Positions 27,877 through 36,729 of a stretch of 64,000 nt of DNA are shown piece after piece. Position 1 is the stretch's first letter; every line of letters begins with the position of its first letter. The stretch comes from JAPLFM01 sp964650885 (GTDB lineage: Bacteria > Bacteroidota > Ignavibacteria > Kapaibacteriales > UBA2268). The notes below the pieces were generated by a model that was given only the letters and a program-made list of their open reading frames with translations, did not search any database and was not told the DNA's origin. The position numbers were made by a program, and so were the translations under genes. The stretch is taken from NCBI GenBank assembly GCA_964650885.1, contig CAZYXG010000007.1:14226-78225 (forward strand), read 5' to 3'.

Positions 27877-29183
27877 GATTACTAGCTTTAATTCTTTTAT
27901 TATCAGTAACTACTGCATTTGCTCAATTGGATAAAACACTTTATTATTCATTTGGTGAGCAAATTTATTTAGATGTAAATCCAATTGAAAAAGTTAATGG
28001 TGACACCACAAAAGTTTTGCTTTTGGCCAAAGTAGTTTTCGATGCTATGACTTTTGAAAAGCTAAATAACATAGATCCAAACAGTAAATATATAGCAAAA
28101 CCAACTTTTGAATTTATAATTAAAGATAAAGATGGAGTTATTCGCAAAAGATTTGAGTATCTCGATACTGTTTTAGCTGGAAAGTATGAACAAACAGATT
28201 CTAAAAAAGACTTTTATTCTTTCTCCAAATCAGTAAATTTGCAAAATGGGACTTACACTGTAAGCATCAATCTTTTGAATAAATCATCTCGCAATAAAAT
28301 TTATAAATTGGTTTCGTTAAATACTGAAAAAACAATTCCAATATTCTGTAAAGCTATTAATGTCAATTCTTTGAATGATATAGAACCACTTATTTATGGT
28401 GGCAGTATGCCATTTTCTTCATCAAGTGTGCGTTTAATAATTCCTACTATTGGAAAGCAATACAGCAAAAATTTAATTTATTTGCTTGCAAAAAAGAAAT
28501 CTACTGATGTTGAAGAGTACGAACCAGATTTTGCAAATCTATCTGGAACTGTAGAAATTAGAAATAATTTCAGTTTAAATTCCACTGCATTCAAAGGCAA
28601 AACATATTTGAACTTACAAAAAATAGTTTCTAATAATCAATTTCTTGATTTGGAAATAAGCTCCAATAAAGTATTGCCAGGCACTTATACACTGAAAATA
28701 TTTGAAGAAAACACTAGAGATACGCTAAAGTTTGACTTTTTAAATGAATGGTTTGATAAGCCACTTAGTTTGAAAAAAGTGTCTTATGCAATTGATTGTT
28801 TGAGTTATATACTTAAAGATGATGAAATAGATGATATGCGTGCTGGTGAAAATAAAGAGAATTGGGAAAAATTTTATTCTTTTTGGAGCAAAAAAGACCC
28901 AACTCCCAATAGTCTTTATAATGAAGCACTTATACAATATTTCACAAGATTAGACTATGCCTTTTTCAACTTCCAAACGTTAAGCGAAGTTGATGGTTCA
29001 AAAACAGATAGAGGAAAAATTTATATTCTTTTCGGTGAACCTCAAATAATGGCTAATAGTTTTACAAATGGGAAATCCTTGATTACTTGGTCTTATCCAA
29101 ATTTGAAAAAAGATTATATATTTGAGCTAATTAGCTCGGGAATTTATAAACTAGTTCAAATTAAAGATAGGCCTAAATCCTAA
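27873..29183 (+). CDS. GWxTD-domain secreted protein
   Basis: The 436-residue protein starts with a signal peptide (MRLLALILLLSVTTAFAQ). The C-terminal domain contains the family signature in a variant form, GSKTDRGKIYILFGEP near residue 374, followed by a W-x-Y strand (ITWSYPNLKKDYIFE). A preceding helical part (EKFYSFWSKKDPTPNSLYNEALIQYFTRLDYA) matches the GWxTD layout found across the FCB group. Function is unknown; these proteins are predicted to sit in the periplasm. It overlaps ruvX by four bases and converges with the small membrane protein gene with a four-base tail overlap. Confidence 0.78.
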   Translation: MRLLALILLLSVTTAFAQLDKTLYYSFGEQIYLDVNPIEKVNGDTTKVLLLAKVVFDAMTFEKLNNIDPNSKYIAKPTFEFIIKDKDGVIRKRFEYLDTVLAGKYEQTDSKKDFYSFSKSVNLQNGTYTVSINLLNKSSRNKIYKLVSLNTEKTIPIFCKAINVNSLNDIEPLIYGGSMPFSSSSVRLIIPTIGKQYSKNLIYLLAKKKSTDVEEYEPDFANLSGTVEIRNNFSLNSTAFKGKTYLNLQKIVSNNQFLDLEISSNKVLPGTYTLKIFEENTRDTLKFDFLNEWFDKPLSLKKVSYAIDCLSYILKDDEIDDMRAGENKENWEKFYSFWSKKDPTPNSLYNEALIQYFTRLDYAFFNFQTLSEVDGSKTDRGKIYILFGEPQIMANSFTNGKSLITWSYPNLKKDYIFELISSGIYKLVQIKDRPKS

Positions 29184-29575
29184 TCCAATTCTTCGTAGCT
29201 TTTAGGTTCCCAGTCCAATCCTTCGCAAGGAATAATATCCGTTGTGATATGTTGGTCATAAATTTTACAAAGCTGATTATCCGAAGAAAAGTTAATACAG
29301 CTTCCACATAAAGTGCTATCAATGATTTGTTTTGATTGCTTTTGAAATTTTTCATATTCCTGATAGCCAGGGTAAATAGCTAAGAGCCAAAACGTAAACA
29401 GCAATAAGTACCAATAATTGAATAAGTTTAAAAATGGCACAAATATACTCGCCGCTATCATAATTATAAATACTCTGCTTAGCACACCCCAAACTATAAT
29501 GCCTGTTGTGATTGGTTCATCGTCTTCATCGAACTTGAAAAAGAGGATATTGAATAACTTTCTAAATATGTTCAT
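29180..29575 (-). CDS. Small membrane protein with four-cysteine tail, unrecognised
   Basis: I do not recognise this 131-residue protein. It has two hydrophobic segments, at about residues 25-48 (GIIVWGVLSRVFIIMIAASIF) and 50-70 (LFNYWYLLLFTFWLLAI), then a cytoplasmic-type tail with C-x2-C (CGSC), a third cysteine in QLCKIY and a fourth in IPCEGLDW. The arrangement could bind a metal ion or an Fe-S cluster. It is transcribed alone on the minus strand, divergent from mutL by 50 bases and convergent with the GWxTD gene. The reading frame looks real because composition and hydrophobic segmentation are coherent. Confidence 0.65.
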   Translation of the reverse strand: MNIFRKLFNILFFKFDEDDEPITTGIIVWGVLSRVFIIMIAASIFVPFLNLFNYWYLLLFTFWLLAIYPGYQEYEKFQKQSKQIIDSTLCGSCINFSSDNQLCKIYDQHITTDIIPCEGLDWEPKSYEELD

Positions 29576-29625
29576 TAATATGACTTTTTATATTTCAAAA
29601 ATAAAAGCAATTTTGCAATCTGATT

Positions 29626-31455
29626 ATGTATGACAAAATACAAATATTACCTGACTTTATTGCAAATCAAATTGCAGCTGGCGAAGTAGTTCAACGCCCT
29701 GAATCTGTTGTGAAAGAATTAGTGGAAAACTCATTCGATTCTGGTGCAGACTCTGTGGCTGTTTTCGTAAAAGATGCTGGAAAGCAACTAATACATATTG
29801 TTGATAATGGTAATGGAATTACTAAAGAAGACCTACCTCTGACAATAAAACGACACGCAACAAGCAAGATATTAACTCAAGACGATTTAGAGAAGATATT
29901 ATCTTTTGGTTTCCGAGGCGAAGCTTTAGCTTCAATTTCTTCTGTGGCTAATTTGGAAATTCGTACTAAAAAAGCTACTGATACAATTGGCTATAAGCTA
30001 ACTTCCGAGCCAAATAAGCAACCTGAATTAGAACCAGGAAATTTCGACAAAGGCACTCAAGTTTTCGTAAGGAATTTATTCTATAACATTCCAGCTCGCA
30101 GAAAATTCCTTAAATCCAATTTAACAGAGTTTCGCCATATATCCGAAACAATGATGAAATTCGCTTTGAGCAAACCCGATGTGCGACTTACTTTTTATGA
30201 CGATGACCATTTGATTTTCGATTATAAAGCTGGCTCTTTTGAAAAAAGATTGAAAGATATATTCGGAGAAGAAGAATTTTTATCGTTTGTGAGAGTTTCA
30301 AGCCAATCGCCATCTATCTCAATCAGTGGATATGTGGGCAGACCTGCTCAATCCAAACAAAATAGAAATACACAATATATGTTTCTCAATGGCAGATTTA
30401 TTTTAAGTAAAAGCTTAGGACATGCCATTTATAGTTGCTTCGAGCATTTCCTTGATAAAAATTATTTTCCAATTTTCGTTTTGAATATTGAAATTGACCC
30501 AACTTTGGTAGATGTGAATGTGCATCCGCAAAAACACGAAGTTAAGTTTGAAGATGAAAGAATGATTTATAATGTGATTAAAGCAGCTGTGAGCCAAGCG
30601 CTCAGGGAAAATAATATAACTCCAGCTTTGTCGCTTTCAAATAGCTTTGTTGCTATGCCATTCGAGAAAATGTCTGAAACTAATGGAAATGAATTTGTTG
30701 TGAACCGAAGCACAGGTGAAATTATTGAACAGAAATTCAATGATTTTTCTGATAACCGACCAAAAACACCAATAAATAATGGTGGCTCTATCTATGACTT
30801 TCTTTTCGGTGCGGACAAAAATCAATTAACGAATCAAAATGCAGCACAGTCAAGTATAGATGATAATCAGAATTATTCAAGTTTGAAAGAAGATAACGTT
30901 TGGCAATTGCATAATAAATATATTTTCTTTGAAACAGTGAAAGGTGTTTTAATTGTGGATATGCACAATGCACACGAGCGAGTGCTTTATGAAAAAGCTA
31001 TTCGTGCTATGAATAAGGATTTTTCTATTTCGCAGAATTTGATTTTTACTGTTAATTGCGATTTATCAAGCTCACAGAAAACTCTACTTTTGGAATTGCA
31101 AAATGATTTGCAAGACCTTGGCTATACAATTGAAATTAGCACTGCTGGATGTTCAATAATTGCTGTACCAAGCGATATAAAGGCAGGTAACGAAGAAAAA
31201 TCACTGAAAGATATACTCGATAGCTATACTGAATTTCAAGAAATTAGACATTCAGACAAAAGAGACAACTTAGCTGCAACTTTTGCTTGCAAATCTGCTG
31301 TGAAAACTGGACAGCGTATTTCTAAAATGGAAATGTTAGCTCTTATAGAAAATCTAATGAAATGTAAAATTCCTTATGTTTGCCCACACGGGCGACCAGT
31401 AATTTTAGACTTATCACTTGCCGATTTCGATAAACAATTTGGCAGAACGTCCTAA
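29626..31455 (+). CDS. mutL: DNA mismatch repair protein MutL, endonuclease type
   Basis: The 609-residue protein has the GHKL ATPase motifs KELVENSFDSGA, IVDNGNGI, FGFRGEALASISSVANLEI and KGTQVFVRNLFYNIPARRKFLK. The C-terminal dimerisation domain carries a nuclease-type motif, DMHNAHERVLYE (consensus DQHAxxExxxxE with two substitutions), plus ACKSAVKTGQ and CPHGRPVI. MutL couples MutS mismatch recognition to strand incision, and this version should nick DNA itself, so no MutH is needed. No mutS is in the window. Confidence 0.96.
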   Translation: MYDKIQILPDFIANQIAAGEVVQRPESVVKELVENSFDSGADSVAVFVKDAGKQLIHIVDNGNGITKEDLPLTIKRHATSKILTQDDLEKILSFGFRGEALASISSVANLEIRTKKATDTIGYKLTSEPNKQPELEPGNFDKGTQVFVRNLFYNIPARRKFLKSNLTEFRHISETMMKFALSKPDVRLTFYDDDHLIFDYKAGSFEKRLKDIFGEEEFLSFVRVSSQSPSISISGYVGRPAQSKQNRNTQYMFLNGRFILSKSLGHAIYSCFEHFLDKNYFPIFVLNIEIDPTLVDVNVHPQKHEVKFEDERMIYNVIKAAVSQALRENNITPALSLSNSFVAMPFEKMSETNGNEFVVNRSTGEIIEQKFNDFSDNRPKTPINNGGSIYDFLFGADKNQLTNQNAAQSSIDDNQNYSSLKEDNVWQLHNKYIFFETVKGVLIVDMHNAHERVLYEKAIRAMNKDFSISQNLIFTVNCDLSSSQKTLLLELQNDLQDLGYTIEISTAGCSIIAVPSDIKAGNEEKSLKDILDSYTEFQEIRHSDKRDNLAATFACKSAVKTGQRISKMEMLALIENLMKCKIPYVCPHGRPVILDLSLADFDKQFGRTS

Positions 31456-31526
31456 TTCGTATAAATTGCAATGCTTGGCAAAGCAAATCTTTCAAATAAC
31501 TGTTGAAATAATTATCAGATATTACA

Positions 31527-33797
31527 ATGTCGAAAAAAGAAAAAATTCAAAATCCCGAAGAAACTAAAAAAGTTAACAATTCAAAATTCAATTTTGAGTT
31601 CAATATCTATTCAATAGTCTCATTATTTTTAGTAACTACATTTGTATTTTTCCATAAGCAAATTTTGGGAGAAACTTTCTTTTGGGAGGACATTGTAGAG
31701 TTTGTTTATCCTATTCAGAATTTTGCAGCCACCCAAAAGGGTATTGCGTTTTGGAATCCATATTCTTTTGCAGGTATGCCATTTTTTGCAGATTTGCAAG
31801 TTGGCTATTTCTATCCTTTAAATCGTTTATTAGATTTTTTTGTAAATAATGGCAAACTCTCTTTCGGAGCATTGCAATTTGTTATTATTCTGCATTATCT
31901 TATTTCGCAAATCAATTTCTATTTGCTTGCAAAATATTTCAAAGTGTCTAACATTGGTGCTATAATTGGGGCTATTAGCTATACTTTTTCAATGGTAATG
32001 ATTTGCCATTCTATCCACCCAATGATTGTTTTCCATTTGTCGTGGTTTCCATTAGTTTTCCTTTTCTTTGTGCGAGGCATTTCGGAAAGCAATCTCAAAT
32101 TTTCTGGATTAGCTGGGCTTATACTTGGTATGTCCTTGCTTTCAGGACACCCTCAGACTACTCTTTATGAAGGATTAATATTAGGACTAACTGGTTTGTT
32201 TTTACTAATTACTGATAGAAAAAAATTGGTAATGAAATTAATTACACTGGTTCTTCCCATTGCTTTGGCAGGTGGAATATTTGCAATTCAGCTATTGCCA
32301 TCGCAAGAGCTGGCAAAGCTTTCCCGCAGAAACGAAGTTAGCTATAAATTAGCAACAGAAGGTTCATTGCAAGTAAAACAAGTTTTAAATTTAGTAAATC
32401 CTCACACTTTTGGTTCGATTGAAGGTAGCAATCAAGACAAATCAAATTATTTTCTACAATTCGATGGTGCATTCCAAAGGCATTTCTTTTGGGAAACTAC
32501 TGCATATTTTGGGATAGCTGCATTAATACTCGGCTTTATTGCAATAGTTTATAAATACAAAGACCGCAATATTCAGTTATTCTCAATAATAGCATTGTTT
32601 AGTTTCTTGATGGCACTTGGATCTAATGGTTTCTTGTTTAACATACTATATAACTTGCCATTGATAGGAACATTTAGAAATCCTGCCCGAATGATGGCAT
32701 TTGCTTCTTTTGGATTTTCGATAATGGCTGGCTTTGGCTATGACGCATTAACAAAAATTAAAGACAGAAAAATTCTTGCATTGCTTATTCCAGTGGGAGC
32801 TGTACTATTGCTTTCTTTAATTGTAGCTTCGGGAAATCATTTGGAAGAGGGCATTACTGCCGATTCGCTTAGCTTGAATTTAACTTCACAACTGGCTTAT
32901 GTGGTAATAATTTCTTCACTTTTGGCTGGGCTATATTTTAGATTATTCAATTCAAAAATAATTGGATTAGTGCTTATTACTGTATGTTTTGTTGATTTAT
33001 ATTACTACGGCGGAACATTTAATTCAAGTGCTACTGAGCCAATGAAAAACTATGAAATCGCACCTCAATTATTAAATCAATTTAAACCAAAATCAGTTGA
33101 TAGTTTATTTAGAATAAATATGCGTATGTATCGCCCAAGCTATATGGCATTGAACCGTAGCCAAGGCTTGATAGATCAAATAATGTTGATTGAAGGTTAT
33201 AATCCATTGATTTTGCAGAAATGCCTGCCTCCTCTCAAAAACACAGCGGAAGTTTTTGATATTTACAATGTGAAATACGAAATTGGAATAGATTCTTCGG
33301 CTGGTCGCCCAGTTTTCAAAGAACGTAATACATATTTTCCAAGAGTTTGGGTAGTGAAAGAATACGTTATTTCAGCTTCGGACGATGCTTCGCTAAAAGC
33401 AGAACTTCAAAAAGATTCTATCAATTTAAGAAAAATTGCTGTACTTGAAGAAGATCCAAAAATAAATAAATCCAGTGACACACTGGTATATTCTGCAAAG
33501 ATTACAAAATTTGAGAATAACATAATAGAAATAGAAACAGAAAGCAATCAAGAAGCTCTGCTTTGTCTGTCCGAAATTTATTATCCAGCTTGGAAAGCTT
33601 TTGTAAACGAAGCTGAAACTAAAATTTTAGTAAACGATTACTGCTTCCGAGCAGTGAAAATAGGCAAAGGCAAAAGCAAAATCCGTATGGAATATATTTC
33701 CGAAAGCTACACAAAAGGCAAGTATATTTCTATGATATCTCTTTTGATAGCACTTGCATTAGTATTTATTCCGTTTGGCAAAAAAGAAGAAGTGTAA
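31527..33797 (+). CDS. YfhO-family polytopic membrane protein
   Basis: The 756-residue protein has about 12-13 membrane segments over its first 490 residues and a soluble C-terminal domain of about 230 residues. The first external loop contains WEDIVEFVYPIQNFAATQKGIAFWNPYSFAGMPFFADLQ, typical of YfhO and related GT-C-fold proteins, with an acidic pair that could serve catalysis. Later landmarks are NPHTFG, RNPARMMAFASFGFS and YYPAWKAFVNEAETK. YfhO proteins are implicated in glycosylation of cell-wall or lipid polymers in Firmicutes; the substrate here is unknown. It follows mutL after 71 bases. Confidence 0.82.
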   Translation: MSKKEKIQNPEETKKVNNSKFNFEFNIYSIVSLFLVTTFVFFHKQILGETFFWEDIVEFVYPIQNFAATQKGIAFWNPYSFAGMPFFADLQVGYFYPLNRLLDFFVNNGKLSFGALQFVIILHYLISQINFYLLAKYFKVSNIGAIIGAISYTFSMVMICHSIHPMIVFHLSWFPLVFLFFVRGISESNLKFSGLAGLILGMSLLSGHPQTTLYEGLILGLTGLFLLITDRKKLVMKLITLVLPIALAGGIFAIQLLPSQELAKLSRRNEVSYKLATEGSLQVKQVLNLVNPHTFGSIEGSNQDKSNYFLQFDGAFQRHFFWETTAYFGIAALILGFIAIVYKYKDRNIQLFSIIALFSFLMALGSNGFLFNILYNLPLIGTFRNPARMMAFASFGFSIMAGFGYDALTKIKDRKILALLIPVGAVLLLSLIVASGNHLEEGITADSLSLNLTSQLAYVVIISSLLAGLYFRLFNSKIIGLVLITVCFVDLYYYGGTFNSSATEPMKNYEIAPQLLNQFKPKSVDSLFRINMRMYRPSYMALNRSQGLIDQIMLIEGYNPLILQKCLPPLKNTAEVFDIYNVKYEIGIDSSAGRPVFKERNTYFPRVWVVKEYVISASDDASLKAELQKDSINLRKIAVLEEDPKINKSSDTLVYSAKITKFENNIIEIETESNQEALLCLSEIYYPAWKAFVNEAETKILVNDYCFRAVKIGKGKSKIRMEYISESYTKGKYISMISLLIALALVFIPFGKKEEV

Positions 33798-33964
33798 TAA
33801 TAATTGGTTAGCATATATGGGGAGTTTGGGGTTTGACTTGCTATTATCTTTCAATCATAACCTACTTTAAGTAAAATTGAAGTTGAAGAAATACAGTAAT
33901 GTAAGTAACATTTATTTACAATAGGTTGCTTAAAAAAGTTTTCTTAAGGTTCATTTTGCATTTT

Positions 33965-34267
33965 TTACAAACTCAATGTCAATTTAAGCTGCCCACCAAA
34001 TCCTTTGTTAATTATTTTTAGTAGGGTAGAAAGTCTAATATCAGAAGAATTATTCTCAATTCTTGAGATATTAGATTTATTTGTTCCACACTTTAGAGCT
34101 AATTATTCTTGAGTCATTCCAAGTTTGTTTCTAGCCTCTTCAAGTAAAACTCCAATTCTAAATATTTCAAAATGTTGTTCCCACTTGTCACGTTTGGCTT
34201 CACCTGCTTTGCCATATTTTTTATCAAGAATTTCATCTAATGATGTAATGTTTTTATTAGTTTTCAT
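33965..34267 (-). pseudogene. HigA-like XRE antitoxin with in-frame TAA
   Basis: An ATG at 34267 opens a frame of 101 codons ending at 33965, interrupted only by TAA at codon 55 (34105-34103). The product would read through a helix-turn-helix in which ...KLGMTQE is followed by the stop and then LALKCGTNKSNISRIENNSSD, the XRE HTH. The consensus has Gln at the stop position (MTQEQLA), so a CAA-to-TAA change is the simplest explanation. Length and layout match HigA antitoxins. The frame overlaps the upstream toxin remnant by 11 bases, as in functional HigBA operons. The segment 33798-33964 between the YfhO gene and this locus holds nothing I recognise. Confidence 0.8.
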
Positions 34268-34372
34268 CGAAATAACCTTCCATTATTTTTAATGCCTTTG
34301 TAATTTCACTTTTAGGTGTTTCTTGAGCTTTTTTCTGAAACTCGTTGTCTAAGAAATTTCATTAAACAATCC
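34257..34372 (-). pseudogene. 3' remnant of a RelE/HigB-family toxin gene
   Basis: The frame ending at TAA 34259-34257 reads FQKKAQETPKSEITKALKIM and then EGYFDEN, the characteristic C-terminal end of RelE/HigB toxins (F-x-K-K-T-x-x-T-P-x-x-E-I). Just upstream LFNE is found in another frame (34369-34358), separated by about 17 extra bases that break the frame. The rest of the toxin is absent because the carboxylase stop codon lies at 34383. The order toxin-then-antitoxin is that of HigBA. It cannot make a working toxin. Confidence 0.65.
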
Positions 34373-34382
34373 ACAAACACCC

Positions 34383-35990
34383 CTACATCCTAAAAATACC
34401 AAACTTTGGTTCTTGGATTGGTTTATTGAGTGACATTGAGATTCCAAGAGCTAACATTTTGCGTGTGTCCAATGGGCTTATTATTGCATCGTCCCAAAGG
34501 CGGGCAGAGCTATAGTATGGCGTTGCTTGGTGTTCGTATAGTTCAATAATTGGTTTTCGGATTTCATCAATCTCATCTTGTGTAAGTTTTTTACCAGCTT
34601 TTTCTAATTGTTGGATTTTCACTTGTGCCAATACATCAGCGGCTTGCTCGCCACCCATCACTGATATTCTGCCATTTGCCCACATTAGTAGTAGATTTGG
34701 GTCGTAGCCACGCCCACACATTGCATAATTGCCCGCACCATAGGAACCACCAATTATTACTGTGAATTTAGGTACATTTGTGTTGGCTACAGCGTGAACA
34801 AGTTTCGCTCCATCTCTGGCTATTCCGCCGTGTTCATATTTCTTGCCCACCATGAAGCCAGTTATGTTTTGCAAGAAAACTAATGGAATTTTACGCATTG
34901 AGCATAGCTCTATGAAATGAGCTCCTTTCAAACTTGATTCAGAAAATAGCACTCCATTATTGGCAATAATTCCTACTGGATAGCCCATTATTCGTGCGAA
35001 TCCAGTTACTAAAGTTTTGCCATAATTCTCTTTAAATTCTTGGAAACGGCTACCGTCCACAATGCGAGCAATTACTTCTTTCACATCATAAGGTTGGCGT
35101 AGGTTTCGAGATACTATTCCAAGTAATTCATTTGGGTCATAGAATGGTTCTTCTGGTTCTTGATAGTCCAATTCAAATTTAGTTTGTTTTTCAAAATTCT
35201 CAACTATATCTCGAGCTATCATTAGAGCATGTTCATCGTTCACAGCCAAATGGTCTGCGACTCCAGAGATTTTGGTATGCACATCGGCACCGCCAAGTTC
35301 TTCGGCAGTAACTATTTCACCAGTCGCAGCTTTCACTAATGGCGGTCCACCGATGAAAATTGTAGCTTGGTTTTGCACCATAATAGTTTCATCGCTCATA
35401 GCTGGAACATAAGCCCCACCTGCTGTGCAAGAGCCCATCACAACAGCAATCTGTGGAATTCCACGAGCCGACATTTGTGCTTGATTATAGAATATATTTC
35501 CGAAATGTTCTTTATCGGCAAATGTTTCTGATTGAAAAGGCAAGAAAATCCCACCAGAATCTACAAGATAGATGCAAGGCAGATTATTTTTAAGTGCAAT
35601 TTGTTGAGCTCGAATGTGCTTTTTGATTGTCATAGGGAAGTATGTGCCACCCTTCACAGTCGCATCGTTTGCCACAATCATACATTCTCTTCCGTGGATA
35701 ACTCCAACTCCAGCCACCATTCCAGCCGATGGAGCTTCGTTCTCGTACATATCGAATGCAGCAAAAGCTGAAATCTCCATAAAAGGGGAATCCTTGTCGC
35801 ATAGTTTTTTTATTCTATCTCGAACTAATAGTTTACCTCGCTCCGTATGTTTGAAGCGTGCATGCTCTGGACCCATTTCTTTTACTTTAGCAAGTTTCTC
35901 TTTGAAATCTGTAAGAGTTGTTTCAAAGTGTTTTTTATTTTCAATAAACTCTTGAGAGCTAGTCGAAATTATTGATTTTATTCGTTTCAT
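34383..35990 (-). CDS. Acyl-CoA carboxylase carboxyltransferase subunit, methylcrotonyl-CoA type
   Basis: The 535-residue protein is a biotin-dependent carboxyltransferase. Landmarks are [131 protein letters not shown] and [18 protein letters not shown]. The wording and length match the beta subunit of 3-methylcrotonyl-CoA carboxylase more than that of propionyl-CoA carboxylase. It would carboxylate 3-methylcrotonyl-CoA in leucine degradation with the biotin carboxylase and biotin carrier genes at 40446-42415. Substrate assignment is from memory of family sequences. It is followed downstream by the decayed toxin-antitoxin locus. Confidence 0.85.
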   Translation of the reverse strand: MKRIKSIISTSSQEFIENKKHFETTLTDFKEKLAKVKEMGPEHARFKHTERGKLLVRDRIKKLCDKDSPFMEISAFAAFDMYENEAPSAGMVAGVGVIHGRECMIVANDATVKGGTYFPMTIKKHIRAQQIALKNNLPCIYLVDSGGIFLPFQSETFADKEHFGNIFYNQAQMSARGIPQIAVVMGSCTAGGAYVPAMSDETIMVQNQATIFIGGPPLVKAATGEIVTAEELGGADVHTKISGVADHLAVNDEHALMIARDIVENFEKQTKFELDYQEPEEPFYDPNELLGIVSRNLRQPYDVKEVIARIVDGSRFQEFKENYGKTLVTGFARIMGYPVGIIANNGVLFSESSLKGAHFIELCSMRKIPLVFLQNITGFMVGKKYEHGGIARDGAKLVHAVANTNVPKFTVIIGGSYGAGNYAMCGRGYDPNLLLMWANGRISVMGGEQAADVLAQVKIQQLEKAGKKLTQDEIDEIRKPIIELYEHQATPYYSSARLWDDAIISPLDTRKMLALGISMSLNKPIQEPKFGIFRM

Positions 35991-36009
35991 AATTTTTACT
36001 TAATCATTT

Positions 36010-36606
36010 TCAAATTGTGATAATTCCTTCTGCAATTGTTCCATAGCTTTTCGATAAATTATTTTTAAATCGGATAGCTGAAAGCAATGCAAGAAGTGAA
36101 TCTATTTTGTGCCAATTCAAATTATTTGTTTGTTGGTCATTTAACTCAATTTCAAATTTAAGATATTGATTTGAAATTGCACTTAAAAAGTTATCGTAAT
36201 TGTTAGTTTTTTTCAAATAACTGCTTTCTAAGCTCAATTCTTTTACCAATTGGGCAGGATAAGATTCTTTGATAACTATATTTTTATCTTCTAACAAAAA
36301 TTTCAGTTTCATAGCTCTTGCTGTCAGACCTCCCAAAAACATAGGACTCATGGCGGAAAGTTCTTTGTCGCATTGGCGATAGAAGTAATCATTTTCAGCT
36401 CCAGTTGAATAAACAATGGGAAGTGAAAGCGGTGCATCAATAAAAACAATGCTTGGCTTACAATCATTTATAGATTCAATTAAGAATTTATCAGCATCTT
36501 TCTTTTTTTCAGATATTGAAATAATTACTTTATTTTCAATAAGATATGCAATTGAGGTTGTGCCAGCTAACTTTGCCCCAAAATCAATACCGCAAATAAT
36601 TTCCAT
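36010..36606 (-). CDS. DUF429-family protein
   Basis: The 198-residue protein fits DUF429, an RNase H-like fold group of predicted nucleases. Visible features are CGIDFGAKLAGTTSIAYL at the N-terminus, IVFIDAPLSLP near residue 58, a RQCDKELSAMSPMFLGGLTARAMKL helix region and KESYPAQLVKEL near residue 117. The biochemical role is unknown. It lies 19 bases upstream of the carboxyltransferase gene on the same strand and is divergent from icmF. Confidence 0.65.
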   Translation of the reverse strand: MEIICGIDFGAKLAGTTSIAYLIENKVIISISEKKKDADKFLIESINDCKPSIVFIDAPLSLPIVYSTGAENDYFYRQCDKELSAMSPMFLGGLTARAMKLKFLLEDKNIVIKESYPAQLVKELSLESSYLKKTNNYDNFLSAISNQYLKFEIELNDQQTNNLNWHKIDSLLALLSAIRFKNNLSKSYGTIAEGIITI

Positions 36607-36686
36607 TTTTTTAACAATAATAATGAGTTTCTACAATCTTTAGAGTCTAAGAAGTTAATCGGGAATAAATATTCTTAATAATTTCG

Positions 36687-36694
36687 TAATTTTG
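36687..36694 (+). promoter_or_regulatory. Putative -7 element (TAATTTTG) upstream of icmF
   Basis: TAATTTTG matches the Bacteroidota sigma-A -7 consensus TAnnTTTG and ends 35 bases before the icmF ATG. I see no TTG at the usual upstream distance, so support is partial. Confidence 0.4.
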
Positions 36695-36729
36695 TTAAAT
36701 TTATTGAATTGGATTTTTAGAGGTAAGTA

